Below, piece by piece: positions 1 to 13,112 of a stretch of DNA of 23,804 nt. Numbering within the stretch: the stretch's first letter is position 1; the number at the start of each line of letters is the position of its first letter. The notes beneath the pieces are model-generated. The model made no database searches. It was not told the origin of the DNA and saw nothing but the letters and a program-made list of their open reading frames with translations. A program made the translations under genes and the position numbers. This DNA comes from Alectoria sarmentosa (lineage: Eukaryota; Ascomycota; Lecanoromycetes; Lecanorales; Parmeliaceae): positions 1 to 23,804 of the forward strand of contig WOGZ01000430.1 of assembly GCA_009733775.1 (NCBI GenBank), given 5' to 3'.

Positions 1-3000
1 ATTTAAAAATAATATAATCGTTAAATTTTTTTAAAAATCGTTTATTATATTAATTTTTATTCGAATTTTAATAAAATAAAACGATATTCGTTTTGCTTAT
101 AACGTAATAATTATAATTATTATAAATTATATATTTAATTATAATAATATAAAAATCGAAAAATCGAATATAATTAAAAATTTTAATATTAATAATAACG
201 TTTATTTTATTAATGTTCAAATAACGATTTTTAAAATGCAATATAATAAATACATAAATATGCGATAACTTTTGTTTTTAAAATTTTATAATATAACAAT
301 ACGTTAAAATTCGATTTTTTGCGAACAAAAGTTAATTAAAGTTAAAACTAATCATTAAAATTTCAATCGATCGTAATTTAATTTTCGAAATAAAAAGAAA
401 AAATTTGAGGGCATTATAGAATTTATAAATAAAAATATAATATATAAGAAATTAAACGATATTAAAAGTATTTTTAAAGATTATAATTTGCATTAATTAT
501 TTGATTAACATGTTTTCAAGAAATTTATTATGAATAAATTTATTGAGAAAAACGAGAAAAAGCTTATTAAACATCTTTTTTTTTAAAATATCATTTATAA
601 AAATCTTTAATTTCAATTTGAATATTTATGTTATTAAATTAAATCGATCGATAATTAATTCGTTAAATAAAAAATTAATAATAATTTTAATTTGTTTTAA
701 ATTATAAATGAAAATAATGAAAATATTTAATCGATTAAATTTGATAATTAAAGTCATATAATTTTAATAAAACTATTTCATAAATCGTAAATCTTTTTGA
801 TATAAAAAAGATAAAATAATATTTTATTTATTAACTAATACGCTCGTGATAACTTCATCGATTTAAACATTAATAATTATTTAATAAATATCATTTCGAA
901 TAATCTTTTAATTTTGTTTCATTTAATGAAATCGATTATTTTTAATAATTATATATATATCGTAAACGAAATATTAAAATAATTTATTATAATAAAAAAG
1001 ATAATTAAATTTAATAAAACGAATTTATATAAAATATTTATAAAAAATTAATTTGATAAACTTAAAAAAATTAAAAAATTTATTTATAAAAAGAGATTAA
1101 TATAATTTATATTAAATTTTTTCGATTATTAACTCGTAAAACGAGATTATTATTATTAATAATATATATAAAAAAAATATATAAAATTAAATTAAAAAAT
1201 CTTGAATTTATATATGAAGTTAATTATAAATTTAAAATTATTACGCTTTTCGATTAACGCTCGAATAACGGCTTTTAAATCTCTTAAGCGTCTTTATTAA
1301 AAATTTATATATAAAAATCTTACAATTTATGTTTTTTACTCTTTTAAACATAAATTATTTTCAAAATTTTGTGAATTATAAAGCTCGCTTTGCGTTATTT
1401 AATAATATAAAAATTATAAAATTCGATTTATTATTTATTAAATGAATAAATATTTAAATATTAATGTTAAAATTGTATTAAGTTTACTCGAAACGATTAA
1501 TATCTTTTTCAATTCATTTATTTATTAACGAAAACGCGTATAATTTTTTTTTTTTTTTTATTAATTTATTAATTTATTATTAATATAAATATATTCAATT
1601 TTAATATCTTTCGTTTAAACGTTATTAAACGTTTAAAATATATATATTCTCTTTATCTCTCTTTTAAAACCTTTATTAACTCTCTTAAACAATCTTTCGC
1701 GAAATTTATTATTATTAATAATTAAAATTAAATAAGAAATTAATAATTATTTATTATTATTTATAAACGCGTAAAAAGGTTTTCAAAAAAAAATCGAACA
1801 AATTCTTCGCTTTTATAATCGTCTTTTTTTTCAAATTAATCGATCTTTATTTTTTTAAAACGCGGTTTTTTTTATCTCGTTTTTTATCTTTTTTTTCGCT
1901 CAACGACGCGTATTTTACATTTTTAAACGATTAAAAAATGTTTTAATTAATATAAAAGATTCTTTGTTGCGAGATTTATCAACAAACTTTTTTAATATTA
2001 ACTATTTTAATAATTCGTTTTTTAATTTTTTTTTGAAAATTATTTAATTTACTTAATTTATTTAATTTTCAATAAAATTAACAAATTATATTGCGAGTTA
2101 TTTATATATTATAAAGTTTTTGCGTTATAATCTCGATTTTATAAAACAAACTTATAATCGATATAATGCGACGTTATTTATAAATGAGATATTTAAATAA
2201 TGTTATAATAATAATAAAATTAAAATCATTATATTTAAAATAAACGTTTTATAAAATAACGATTTAAATAACGATCAAAATGAGAATTAAAAATATTATA
2301 AAGTTAAAACGAATATAAATGACTTTATTAATTTCAACGAACGTAATATTAATAACATTTTACATTTTTTAAAATCTGATATTATAATTTTAATCGATAA
2401 ATATAAAAAATATCGCGTTTATAACGTTTAATATAATAACATTATCTCGATAATTTTATAATAAATTATTATTAATCACTCGATCGTTTCATTTATATAT
2501 AAAATGCAAAACGCGATTATTATTTATATATTTATTTTAACGTCTTTAAAGAACGAGAAATTGATTTTTAATCAAATTTATATTATAAATAATATTTGAA
2601 AACAATTTATAACATAATATAACATAATATAATTTTTTTTCGATCGCGTTTTTTATATTAATTATGATAAACATAATTATTATAATAACATTAAATAATA
2701 ATTTCATTAAAAAAAATTTTAAAGCATTAATTTTTACATTATTATTTTCAAAACGATATTTAAAAAATTAAAAATCGATTTAATTACACGAAATTATAAA
2801 TTATTATATAAAAATTCATAATATTATAATTCACGCATTTATAATTATTTTATTTTAAATGAAATCGTTATTGTTTAAAAAAGCGATATAAATAATTTAT
2901 TAAATATATTTAAAACGAGAAACGTTTTAATTAAGATTTAAAATAACGATAAATATAATATTTTATATTAATATCTTATTTACATATTATTACATTATTT

Positions 3001-3020
3001 TTTTATCTTCTCATTCGACG
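1..3020. other. AT-rich stretch, nothing recognisable
   Basis: No long open frame and no recognisable protein motif on either strand. The sequence is dominated by A/T runs, and the few C and G bases lie mostly in CpG. In bases 61-120, for example, 4 of 5 C and 4 of 5 G are in CpG. This is what heavily RIP-mutated repeat DNA looks like. If the minus-strand LTR at 3,021-3,073 is a 5' LTR, the interior of its element would lie here on the minus strand, but I could not read any pol motif. Confidence 0.5.
2611..2630. repeat. 10-bp exact tandem duplication
   Basis: The unit AACATAATAT occurs twice head to tail with no mismatch. It is short and low in complexity, so it may be simple slippage. Confidence 0.6.
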
Positions 3021-3073
3021 AATAAGCGCACGTGACGTCAAGTCTTAACGTTACGTGACTCAAAATTTCAATA
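3021..3073 (-). mobile_element. copia-type LTR remnant, minus strand (LTR C)
   Basis: Read on the minus strand, this begins TATTGAAATTTTGAG and continues into CTTGACGTCACGTGCGC. The last 17 bases are identical to 17,726-17,742 in LTR A. The first bases match the LTR A start TGTTGAAATTTCGA, with the terminal TG changed to TA, a G-to-A change. Only the U3 half is recognisable; the rest would lie below 3,021 and is blurred. Its minus-strand flank (3,074 upward) has no clear polypurine tract, so it could be a 5' LTR, a solo LTR or a truncated 3' LTR. Confidence 0.65.
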
Positions 3074-3775
3074 AACTCGTTGAGAACATCGAACATTAAA
3101 ATCATTTTTTTTTTTTTTTATAATTTCAGAGAAAAAGCGTTAAAAAGATATACAATTATCGAAAAGAGAATTAATTATTTATTTAATTTCATTTCAATTT
3201 TAAAAAAACTTCGTCAAAAATCGCAATCGTCTTAAACGCATTTAATTTGAAATTTATAATAAAATGATCGTTTGATACGCTTAATAACGATATTATTATT
3301 ATTTTATTCACATCGACGCTTAAATTTATTATATATTATATAATTAATAAAACTTTTAAATTTACTTTTATTATAAAAATATTCGATCGTTTTTATTGAA
3401 TTTTATAAATCTTAAAACTTTAAAAAGATTATAATGAATTTTTATCGCAAAATGCATTAATAAATAATTATATAAAACGAAATTAATTCTCTCATTATTA
3501 ATAATATTTAAATTTTAATAAATTTATTTTCAAATGCGCGTGCTTTGAGAAGCAGATAAATTTATAAAATTAAAAAAAAAATTATTAATAAAATCGTTCG
3601 ATATAAAGTTCGATAAATGATTCGCGATTTCGAATAATAAAAAAATATCGATTTTAACGAAAGTTTCGTTTCGATCATCAAATTTATAAATTATAAAATC
3701 CTTTTCGTTTTTATAATAATTTTGAATTAAAAGTTTAAATAAATGAACGTTAAAATCGTATTTTTATATATTTAT
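3074..3775. other. AT-rich stretch, nothing recognisable
   Basis: Lies between the minus-strand LTR C and the plus-strand LTR D. It holds a T run at about 3,106-3,119 and scattered CpGs. I tried the minus strand for the end of a copia RNase H, which should adjoin a 3' LTR, and found no convincing alignment. Confidence 0.5.
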
Positions 3776-3869
3776 ATAAGGGTCAGACGTCCGCAAGATA
3801 AAGGGTTCACGATTCATATAAGAAAGATTATTCGAGAATCTTCGTTCGCAAACTGTTCTGTATCTGTCA
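3776..3869 (+). mobile_element. LTR remnant, plus strand (LTR D)
   Basis: A GC-richer island with the layout of a short fungal copia LTR. A GGGTCAGACGTCCGCAAGATA-like U3 core starts at 3,780, a TATA-like CATATAAG lies at 3,815-3,822, and the island ends in TGTCA at 3,865-3,869. The U3 core resembles the minus strand of LTR E (15,345-15,451), which reads GGGTCA, then GCGCAAGATA. The left edge is uncertain because a terminal TG would probably have become TA. The right edge could lie further on, since a second TATA-like TATATAAAAG at about 3,909-3,920 and a TGACA at about 3,977-3,981 follow. No tRNA-like primer site is seen after 3,869. Orientation is inferred from the TATA-like box and the CA end. 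Confidence 0.5.
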
Positions 3870-5847
3870 ACTTTTATAAATAACTTTAAACGTGTTTTAA
3901 CAGCGCATTTCATCAGATAACGTATATAAAAGAATATAATATCAATAAAACGTCAATTCGAACGCATTATTGAAGTGACATTTTAAAAAATACATTATAA
4001 AATATCGTTATGCTCTTTTCGCATGTATTTTTAATAATGTATAACGCAAAATGAAGATTTCATAATACGTTAAACGAGATTTAACGAAGCGATGCTCATA
4101 ATGAAAGATATTATATTTAAATTTAAAAAATTATCGATAAAAAATTATGTTAAATACAGTTTATTATATAAGATAATCGATTTTAAAATAATTATCTTAT
4201 TTATTTATTTATTTTATTTATCGTATCTTCTTATAAAGATAAAGATATTTATAAAAAAAAATCGTTATATATATATTATTAAATAAAGACTTGTGTTCAA
4301 CAACATTATACGTATCGAAAAAGAAAAAAAACATTTTGATTTCATTAGAATTTAAATTTAAATTTTTGATAATAATATTAACTTCATTTTTCAAAAAACG
4401 TTATTTTTAAAAAATGAAAGTAAATTTAAAATTATTACGTTTTGTCGTTGAATTACAGAATCGATGAATAAATATTAATATTTATTTATATTAATATCTT
4501 TAAAAAACACGCGTAAATTTTAAAAAAAGCCTTTTTTATTAATTTTCGTATTTTATCGAAATTCACGCGTTTATTATAAAAAATGATTGTTGAAAATTAT
4601 TAATTTTCTTTTTTTTTGAAATTAACATTCATAATTGTTTTGATATATTATTTTCATAATCGTTGATATTATACATTAATTTTAAAAAGCAGTTTAAAAA
4701 AGCGAATATACATTTAACGTTTTACATTATTCATTACTTTTGCGTTTTTATTCTCTTTTAAAAACATATTATTTTGTCATTTTATTATTCTTTTTTTTTT
4801 TTATCAACGTGTATTATCGAATTTTTAAACGAAAAATTTGAATTTAAATAACAAAAGGAGATTATAAAAATAAGACTTATATTTATAAATATAACTTTTA
4901 TATTATTTAAATTAACTTTTTAATAAAGAGGAGAGTGATATTTAATAATCTAATAATAATATATCAAAATCGCTCTTTTAACGTTTAATTTCTCGAAAAA
5001 GCTTTATATAAATATACATTTTTTATAAATAAACAATTTTTATAAAAATGTTATATATTTTATATTTTATTGTTTAAAGAAATTGCGTGTAATAAAGCAT
5101 TTAAGAAAATTAAACGCGAAAAAGCAAACACTTTTTGTATATATAAAAATAATAATATTTATTTATAATTAATTTGAAAAATAAATTGAAAGTAACAATT
5201 AAAATGAAAATTAATGTTTAAATAAAAATTATGAATAAATATATATCGTTTATATACTTTTGTTATTAACGTTAAATATAATCTTTTATATATTTATAAA
5301 AAGCGATTTCGAAATAATAACATTTTCAAAAGTGTTGTAAATGTCGCGATTAAATATGCGATTTCAATGAAAATATATCAAAATAAAAGCTTTTTAAATT
5401 CTTTTATCTTTTATTGCACTTATTTAATTTATATCGAAAAGTTTATCTTGAAATAATTATTTAATTATTTAATGTAAATAATTAATAATAATAATAAAGT
5501 TTTTATCTCATTAAAATGTCAATTTATAATATATAAAAACACAATTTATAAAAAAAAAAAGTAATAAAAATAATTGATTTTTCGTGACATAATAAAGCTT
5601 TCTTAATTTCTAAAGCATTTTATAAACTTATCTCATTAACTGAATATCGTAAAAGCAAATTCGCTTTTAAATTATTTTATTATAACATATTATAAAAATC
5701 GTCTGCTTCGCAAAATAAATATAAAATATTATAAATTTTATAATATAACATCTTCGCCTCGACATAAAATAATTTAATAAACTTTCACTCAATAATATAA
5801 AATATAATAAAATATAATGTTCTCGTAAAATCGTAATAATAAATAAA

Positions 5848-5871
5848 ATAACGTTATATATATAACGTTAT
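5848..5871. repeat. 24-bp perfect palindrome, two palindromic half-units
   Basis: The 10-bp palindrome ATAACGTTAT occurs twice (5,848-5,857 and 5,862-5,871), separated by ATAT. The whole is therefore a 24-bp perfect palindrome as well as a direct repeat. It could form a cruciform or be a paired protein-binding site, but AT-rich DNA gives such palindromes easily. Confidence 0.7.
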
Positions 5872-7644
5872 ATAAATGCTAAAAAAAACAAAAATGATAC
5901 ATTTTTTAAACGATAGCGATATCTTATTATAAACAATCACATAAATAATTATATTTATTTTGAAAACGAAGTTTTTAAAAAAATATAATTAACATCACGA
6001 TTAAATTTTAACGAACTTATAAATTTTTATTAATGACGACGTTTTTTCAATTTAATATAAACAAAATTATTGATTTTTATATAATATTTATTAAATTTCG
6101 TTATAACGAGAATTTATATCAAAAGCGCGTTACGATTGTGCAAAAAATTATATAAAATTTATAAATTCGTCTTTTAATTTATATACAATTTAATTTTAAT
6201 AATAAAATTAATTTATATATTTAAAAATTCGTTAATAAACGATTTATAATAAAGTCGTAATGAAAAAGTAAAAAATGATAATGAAATAATTTACTTTTAA
6301 AATAAAAATGAAACGTTGATTTTTTATTAAACTCGATAATATCGATATATTTATTAACGAAATCAAATATTTAATTAAACGCATTAAAAAAATATTTTGA
6401 TGCGAAGAATTTTATAAAAAGCGTATATTTAATGATGTTTTCGATAATATTGTTTTTATTATTTTTAATATAATCGCGAATTATTAACATTAATATCAAA
6501 AAAAACGAAAAGCATAAAATTATATTTTCATGTTTTGAATCGAGCGGATTTTTTAATTATTTTCATTTTAATTAATTTTTTTTTTTTTTTTCAATTTTTT
6601 TTTTATAATCGCATTTTTTTTATATAAATTTAATAATTGTTATATGAAACATTATTTTGAACTTAATTAAATATATAAGATGGTAATATATTTTAAATTC
6701 ATCGAAACTTGTTTATATATTTGCGAAAACGTTATTATTCTTTAATTCTTCTTTGAAAGAATTTTCGTAGCATTATTTTTGATAAATTTCGAAAGAAACG
6801 TAACATATTATGTTTTATCGTCATTTTTCAATAAAGCGATTTCTTTTTCAAACTTTTGAAATTCTTTATCATCGACGTTATTAAATAATGTGTTATGACT
6901 TTATATATATATATTAGTTTTTTTTTATTGATAAATAACGTTGAATACGTATAATGAAATTATAAAATATAAATTTAAAGTTATTATCTTGATTCTTTTC
7001 GTTAAAATCATCATCTTTTTCTCGAATTGACGAAATAATACGATAATTCTTTTATGATATTGAGCGCTCAATCACGTTTTTTGTTATTTGAATGCGTAAT
7101 CTTTTTATATTAATCTTACGCGTATTCTCGTTATCTCTTTTATTAAATATCGATTTAATTATCGCGAGATTAAAAGGGGATTAAAATTGCGATTTTCTCA
7201 ATGTATTGTTTGTTTTTGCAGATATGATATAATAAAAATTATATAATAAAATTATATATTTGATTTCACACGCAAAAACGAGTGATTTTGTTTTATTTGA
7301 AAAATGAAAATAATGAATAAATTTAAAACGAAAATGTTCGAGAAAATGTTTTTTTTCGTTGAAATTTAACAATTTTAATTTCATTAACAAAACAATCGTT
7401 TTTTTTTTAAATTAAACATTATTAAAATTATCAAGTACATCGTAATTATATCGTAAATATTATCGTTATAAAGCATATAAATCAATATTTTGATTTAACT
7501 TATATACGAATTTCATATAAATCATTTATTATGATTTATTAACTCTTTAACGTATCTTAAAACGTTTAACATCTTTTCATTAATGTTATTATTTTTTAAC
7601 ATTTATAACACATTGAAAAAGAATAAGATTTGATACGTTTAAAG

Positions 7645-7710
7645 CATAAAAAAATGCGTACGTTGATAACTTACGCATAATAATATTGCGCACGCTTCGA
7701 GAGCCCTTTT
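7645..7710. repeat. GC-richer island with a 7-bp-stem hairpin
   Basis: ATGCGTA at 7,654-7,660 pairs with TACGCAT at 7,672-7,678 across an 11-base loop. It is followed by a less degraded tract with GCGCACGCTTCGAGAGCCC at about 7,688-7,706. About 50 bases on, at 7,759-7,768, TCAGGTTTATC resembles an LTR end followed by a GGTT primer site. This might be another short LTR, but no start or partner is visible. Confidence 0.35.
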
Positions 7711-8963
7711 TTCAAACATAATATCAAAAACTTAAATCAATTCATTATTCATGATTTCAGGTTTATCATCAAAAAGATTTCATGTATATAAAATACGATT
7801 AATATATGTTATTAATTAATGCGACAATTTTGAAGTGAATTAAATAATATAAATTATCACGTTTATGAAATGAAATATAAATGTATTTGAATTTTAAAAA
7901 TTAAAATATGTGAATACGTTTTCTTCGTTTTTTTCAATTGCGTAATATTAACGATAATAATAAAATCATATTAATAACATTACGATAACGTGCATTGCGA
8001 TAATTTATATAACAAATATTCAACATTTTGATTCATAATTTCGATGTTAATATAATCTCTTCAATCATTTTTATAACATTTTCAAAATCAACGATTTTAT
8101 TTCATATTTTCAAATTTTCTCTTTTAATCGTTAATAACATTCATATTTTTTTATTCAATTTTCGACGTTTTCAATTATGTTATATAATCAACCTTCGCTT
8201 ATACATTTATATTTAAAATTTTAATTATTAAATTTTAAATTTTTACGTTTAACTTTTCCGCTTATTATAATGCGATAAATTATAAATTTTTTAAAAATAT
8301 AACGTCGATTTAAAAAATTGAGAAATGATCAATTATAAAATATTCGAAATTTAATTTTAAAAATTCAAATTCGTTATTTAAAAATAATAACGTATAATAA
8401 ATGAGTTCAAATTAAAAAATGAGCATAAATAATATAATTACGAAATAAATATGTTTAATTAATTTATGAAGAATGTTAAAGAAAACGACATATTTATATT
8501 ATTTGAAATTATTATTGATGATAATGCAAATGTGAGTTTTTTGATGTTAACGCGCGAATTTTTATTGATTTTTTAAAACGTTATTTTTGTTTTTAATAAT
8601 TTGCTCGAAAACATTGAGATTACGATAACGAAAAACTTAATATACGTAATTTTGATTAATGACATTAATTCTTTATCGTCAAATCTCGCTGTTATCATTT
8701 TATTTAATATTTTTTTATTTTTCGAATTTTTTTAATAAAACTTTTTAAATGATTTCGATAAATTAATATAAAACGAATTTATTATATCTTTTAATTCAAA
8801 TATAATGTCTTTTTTATGACGTTCGTTTATAATAATTCTTTTAAAAGAGATATCGCATAAATGAGCAAATTGAAAAATAAAAACGTTTTTAATAACATTA
8901 AATTTATGATATAAAACTTTTAACATTACACGATAAAATTATTAAAGTTTATTTGAAATATTT

Positions 8964-8997
8964 GATCTTTTAAAGGACTTATAAACGCTTAAAGATC
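8964..8997. repeat. short inverted repeat
   Basis: GATCTTT (8,964-8,970) followed by TAA is mirrored by TTAAAGATC (8,989-8,997), a stem of about 7-9 bp with a short loop. No open frame ends here and no T-run context suggests a terminator, so it is recorded only as structure. Confidence 0.4.
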
Positions 8998-11900
8998 TTT
9001 CGCGCTTTATAATAATTTTTAAAAAATACGTTAATGCGCAATTATTATTGATAAAGTTATAACGTTAAGAAATAAACGTAATATAAAAATAATTCCCGAC
9101 GCAAAGCAAATAAAAGAAGATTCGAATAATAAAAAATATGATATATTTCTTCGATCTCATTGAGCTTTTTCAAATTATGTTTTTATCGATTGAATTTGGC
9201 GTCAAAATTCATATAAATATGGTTTTTTTCGTTAATCAACCCTTCGAGTTTTATCATTTTTTGATATAAATTTCATTCATCAAATCTTGCTTTAACGAAT
9301 ATGTTTTTTATTTTAATTAAATTCGATTTTCCCCTTTAATGTCGTTTATTATCGTTATAAAACAAATAATTGTTTTTGTTAAAGAAATCGTAAATTTCAT
9401 ATAACACGAATTATTATAATTAATAAAGATAATATAATTTCGACGAAGACAAATCAAATAAAATTTCTCATTAATTTATTTATGTTATGAATGTTTTTGA
9501 ATTTAATAAATCGAATTTTTTAATGTTATTAAATTTAAATGTTAAAGAATTATTTTTATCAAAGCAAAAAATTGTTCATCTTTATCGAAAATAAATTCAA
9601 ATTAAAAAAATTGATGTTTATTTTAATTATCGTTATAAAAGATCAAATGTTAAATTAAATAAAAATATATCAACGTATAAATTAAGATTTATTATACGTT
9701 AAATCTTCGAGTTTAATAATAAAAGCACACGTTTATTATAATTATCGATATTTATTCGTGAAACATTAAAATTAAATATATATGATTATAAACATTTCGT
9801 TAATTTCGCGATATCTCCGTATCTTTTAATTTCTCTTTTGATTTTTATTAATGCGTTTGATTTTTATCGTAACATATATTGATCTTTAATGAAAATTTAT
9901 GTTATAACTATTAATTTGAATTGACGAAAAAAAAAACGAAGAATTAATGTATTATTTTTAATATTTGATTCACATATTAGCGACTTTGCAAATATAATCA
10001 AAGTTTTGAAATTTAAATTAACAATTTTGAATTATTATTTCAAAATGAACATTAACGATATAAAAACGTTTATATGCGTTTATATTATGATTTTCATAAA
10101 AGATATAAAGCAATAATAAAAGAATTTTGATTTTATATTTTTAATCGTTAATCGAAAATATTCAAAATGTTTAATTATAAAGAAACAAAAAACGAATTTT
10201 ATTTTTAATATTGTTTTTAACGCTTATTATTATTATCGAATATTTTACGAATAAATTAAAAAAGATGCGTTTATGAAAAATATTAAATTTTTTTAAAATA
10301 TGAAAATGAAATTTAAGTAAACTTCGTTAATTAATATTATATCATTTTTAAACATCATATAAAGCAAATTTAAAAATGTAACATATTTAAAATACGTCGA
10401 AATTGTCAAATAAACGCAACATATGCTATTTATTATTATATTTATTAACGTTAATGCGAATGTTTATTGCGTTAAACTTCGATATTTTTTTTTCTCATTT
10501 AATTAAAATCGCTTGCAATCGTCAAAATATTATTTCATTAATTATCAAATATAAAAATACGATAAAAATTTTATTATTACGTCTTTATTTTTACGCATTT
10601 GATTATAATTTTAATGAATTAATTTTAGGTATTTAAAAGTTGCAAAATTAATTATGTTTTCGACGTTGAATCTTAATAACGTTGATTCAATAATTATATA
10701 TTATGTTATTATAATGAAAAATAACATCGTGATGTTAATTTAAAATATGAATTTAATCGATCGAAAAAATATGATATCGTTATTATTATAATCGAGAAAA
10801 ACATTTTAAAGATTTTATTAATGCGTTGCGCTCGTTTATTTCAAAAATTTTAAATGCGATAATTATCTCATTTCTTTTAAATATATAACGTTTATTAACA
10901 TTTCAAACGATAAATTCGAAATAAATAACATATTTGAAAATAATGAATTATAACATTTAAAACGATTAAAATATAAACATTTAACGAAAATCTTTAAAAT
11001 AAAAGAAAACGTCGCAAAGCAAATAATAACTTTTTGAAATATTATAACACGCTTAAATATATACGCTGCTTTATATTATGAGAACATAATTATTAAATAT
11101 ATTATTTTTAATAATTATATTATTTTGAACGATGAAAATAAATATAAATAAGTTTCGTTATTATGATTATCGATAATTATTTATTAATTTATCGTAAAAA
11201 GATTCTTTAAAAAGGTTATAATTTAAATTAATTTTCGAAAAGTAAAAAAGGTTTTATTGATCAAAAAGAATTTATATTAAATTTTACGATTTTTTTTCGT
11301 CGATTTTTATCATATTATTGAATTTAAATTAATTGCGAAAATGTTAAAAATATATTTAAAATACTTTATTTTTTTAATTGATTTATTATTTTATTCGAAA
11401 TTTGAAAAACGAGACGATGAGACATCTTAATTTTAAATGTTAATTATCAAAAATGCAATTTATGAAAAATCATTAACGTTGAAATATTTAATTTGAACGT
11501 ATATATAAAAAAATCTGAGTTGATCGTTATGATTTAAATAATTTGTTATTGATAATCCTTTTTTTATCATATTATAAAATGGTTATAAAATAAATTACGA
11601 AGAGTTTAATATAATATCGTTTAAATGTGTTAATTTATAATAATATCAAAAATTCAACTTTATTAATTGATAAAAATTTATTCTTCTCGATTTTAATGTT
11701 TGCGCATATTTTTTTATTTATTCAAAAATATAATATTATCGATTAATATAAAATTAAATTGTTATATAAAAGCGGTTATTAATAAAAGATAATAAAATCT
11801 TTGAACATCGAATTGTGTTTAATATCGAAAATTTCGTTATTATTTGAGATGCAACGATGATTCGAATTAATAACGTTTTCTTATATGAGCTTTCGAAGAA

Positions 11901-12680
11901 ATGTATATAATTATTTACGAAAATGATCATAATAAAGGATTTCAAAAAAATAAAATTCGATTTTATTCTCAAAATATCTTATTAAACATTTTTCACGATA
12001 ACGAATATTATTAAACTTTCAAGCATCGATGCAAAAAAGCATTATGTCTTATAAATCAATCGTACAAAGTGAAATAATGATATCAAAAAAAAATTCGAAA
12101 AAGACGAACACGCTTTACTCTTATATTGCAATTACGATATTCAATTTATATAAGATAATTATTTCAAATCTTTCAAGACTTATTAAATGAGTTATATGAT
12201 TTACTCGTTAAATATTATATATATGTAAATTTCATTATATTTTAATAAAAATTAAATATTTTGAAATAGGGATGAAATAAACGTTATTAAAAGTTTATAT
12301 GCATTTTGCATATTTTTTGCAAGATGTGTGTCATATCTTTTTCTTATTTTATATAATATGTTATTTAATATAAAATTATTCGAATAACGAAAAAAAATGC
12401 GCAAAAATTTGAAAATATCGAAAAGCGATTTTTCAAATATTTTAATATATATGAATTTACGCAGCACATATCGTTATTTTCGAAAATGATTATTTGATGA
12501 AAAATCAATCTTTATAATATTTACATTTTTACATTATTAACATTATATGCTTATCAACATTATAAGCTCATTATTTCTTTCACAATTTTAATATCAATTC
12601 AAAATTACCTTAAAGAAAACACGCGACTTGGAAATGAAACGTGTTGATTTCATTAATTTCATGTTGAAATCGACTTTCCG

Positions 12681-12713
12681 TCAACTTTTCATTAATGGTT
12701 TATTAATTGTTCA
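12681..12713 (+). repeat. 11-bp tandem units, array 1 (3 units)
   Basis: Three 11-bp units of the pattern T[CT]AA[CT]TTTTCA-like sequence lie head to tail: TCAACTTTTCA, TTAATGGTTTA, TTAATTGTTCA. They match the units of the larger array at 13,041 in phase and sequence. Low complexity lowers confidence. Confidence 0.45.
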
Positions 12714-13040
12714 TTTGTAAAAATGTTATATTATCATATATTTATAATTGATATATATTTAATAGATAATTCCTAAATTATATATTAAGTATAATAAGGT
12801 TTGCACTAAAGCGAGTGTTTCGCTTAACGTATATTTTACGAAATATCAACGTTATATATTTTATTTTTCGATTTTTCGATTTTTTTCGAAAATTTCATAT
12901 AAAAAATTAATATATATAATTCTATAATTTTATCGAACTTGAAAAAGTTTTTCAAAAAATACAAATATTATCGTAATTTATTGATTTTAAATTATCAATA
13001 ATTATAATATAACTTGGTATCAATCGTAAATTATTTAAAA
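12714..13040. other. spacer between repeat arrays, with a small hairpin
   Basis: No gene is seen. It contains a less degraded patch at about 12,795-12,830 with a hairpin: AAGCGA (12,809-12,814) pairs with TCGCTT (12,820-12,825) around a 5-base loop. An overlapping alternative stem is CACT/AGTG. The rest is A/T-rich. Confidence 0.45.
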
Positions 13041-13112
13041 TCAACTTTTTATCAAGTTTTCATTAACTTCTCATTAACTCTTCATTAACTCTTTATTAAT
13101 TTTCAATTAACG
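13041..13112 (+). repeat. 11-bp tandem units, array 2 (about 6.5 units)
   Basis: Period-11 repeat. Units begin at 13,041, 13,052, 13,063, 13,074, 13,085 and 13,096, with a partial unit after. The clearest are TTAACTCTTCA and TTAACTCTTTA. Differences between units are mostly C/T or G/A, as expected if one C-richer ancestral unit decayed by RIP. The same unit in the same orientation forms array 3 at 15,040. Confidence 0.75.

Larger units (their letters stand above)
3870..12680. other. 8.8 kb AT-rich stretch, no recognisable gene
   Basis: Six-frame reading gives only short open frames (60-77 codons) rich in Ile, Lys, Asn, Phe and Tyr, as expected by chance at this composition. If LTR D is a 5' LTR, a plus-strand copia interior would begin here, and one protease-like match near 6,327 sits at a suitable distance. 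It is too weak to annotate. Small structured sites inside the stretch are listed separately. I see no other gene, RNA or repeat that I can support. Confidence 0.5.

Noticed and set aside
6322..6345. Protease-like N-S-I-I-S-I-Y (for D-S-A-A-S-I-H) at the right distance downstream of LTR D
   Set aside because: The expected downstream N-V-L-Y-V-P block is not convincing, and another frame of the same bases gives an unrelated open reading, so chance cannot be excluded.
4092..12467. Short open frames at 4,092, 7,181, 8,028, 8,732, 10,403, 11,754 and 12,252
   Set aside because: All are under 80 codons, with Ile/Lys/Phe/Asn/Tyr-rich composition and no motif or context. They are consistent with chance at this base composition.
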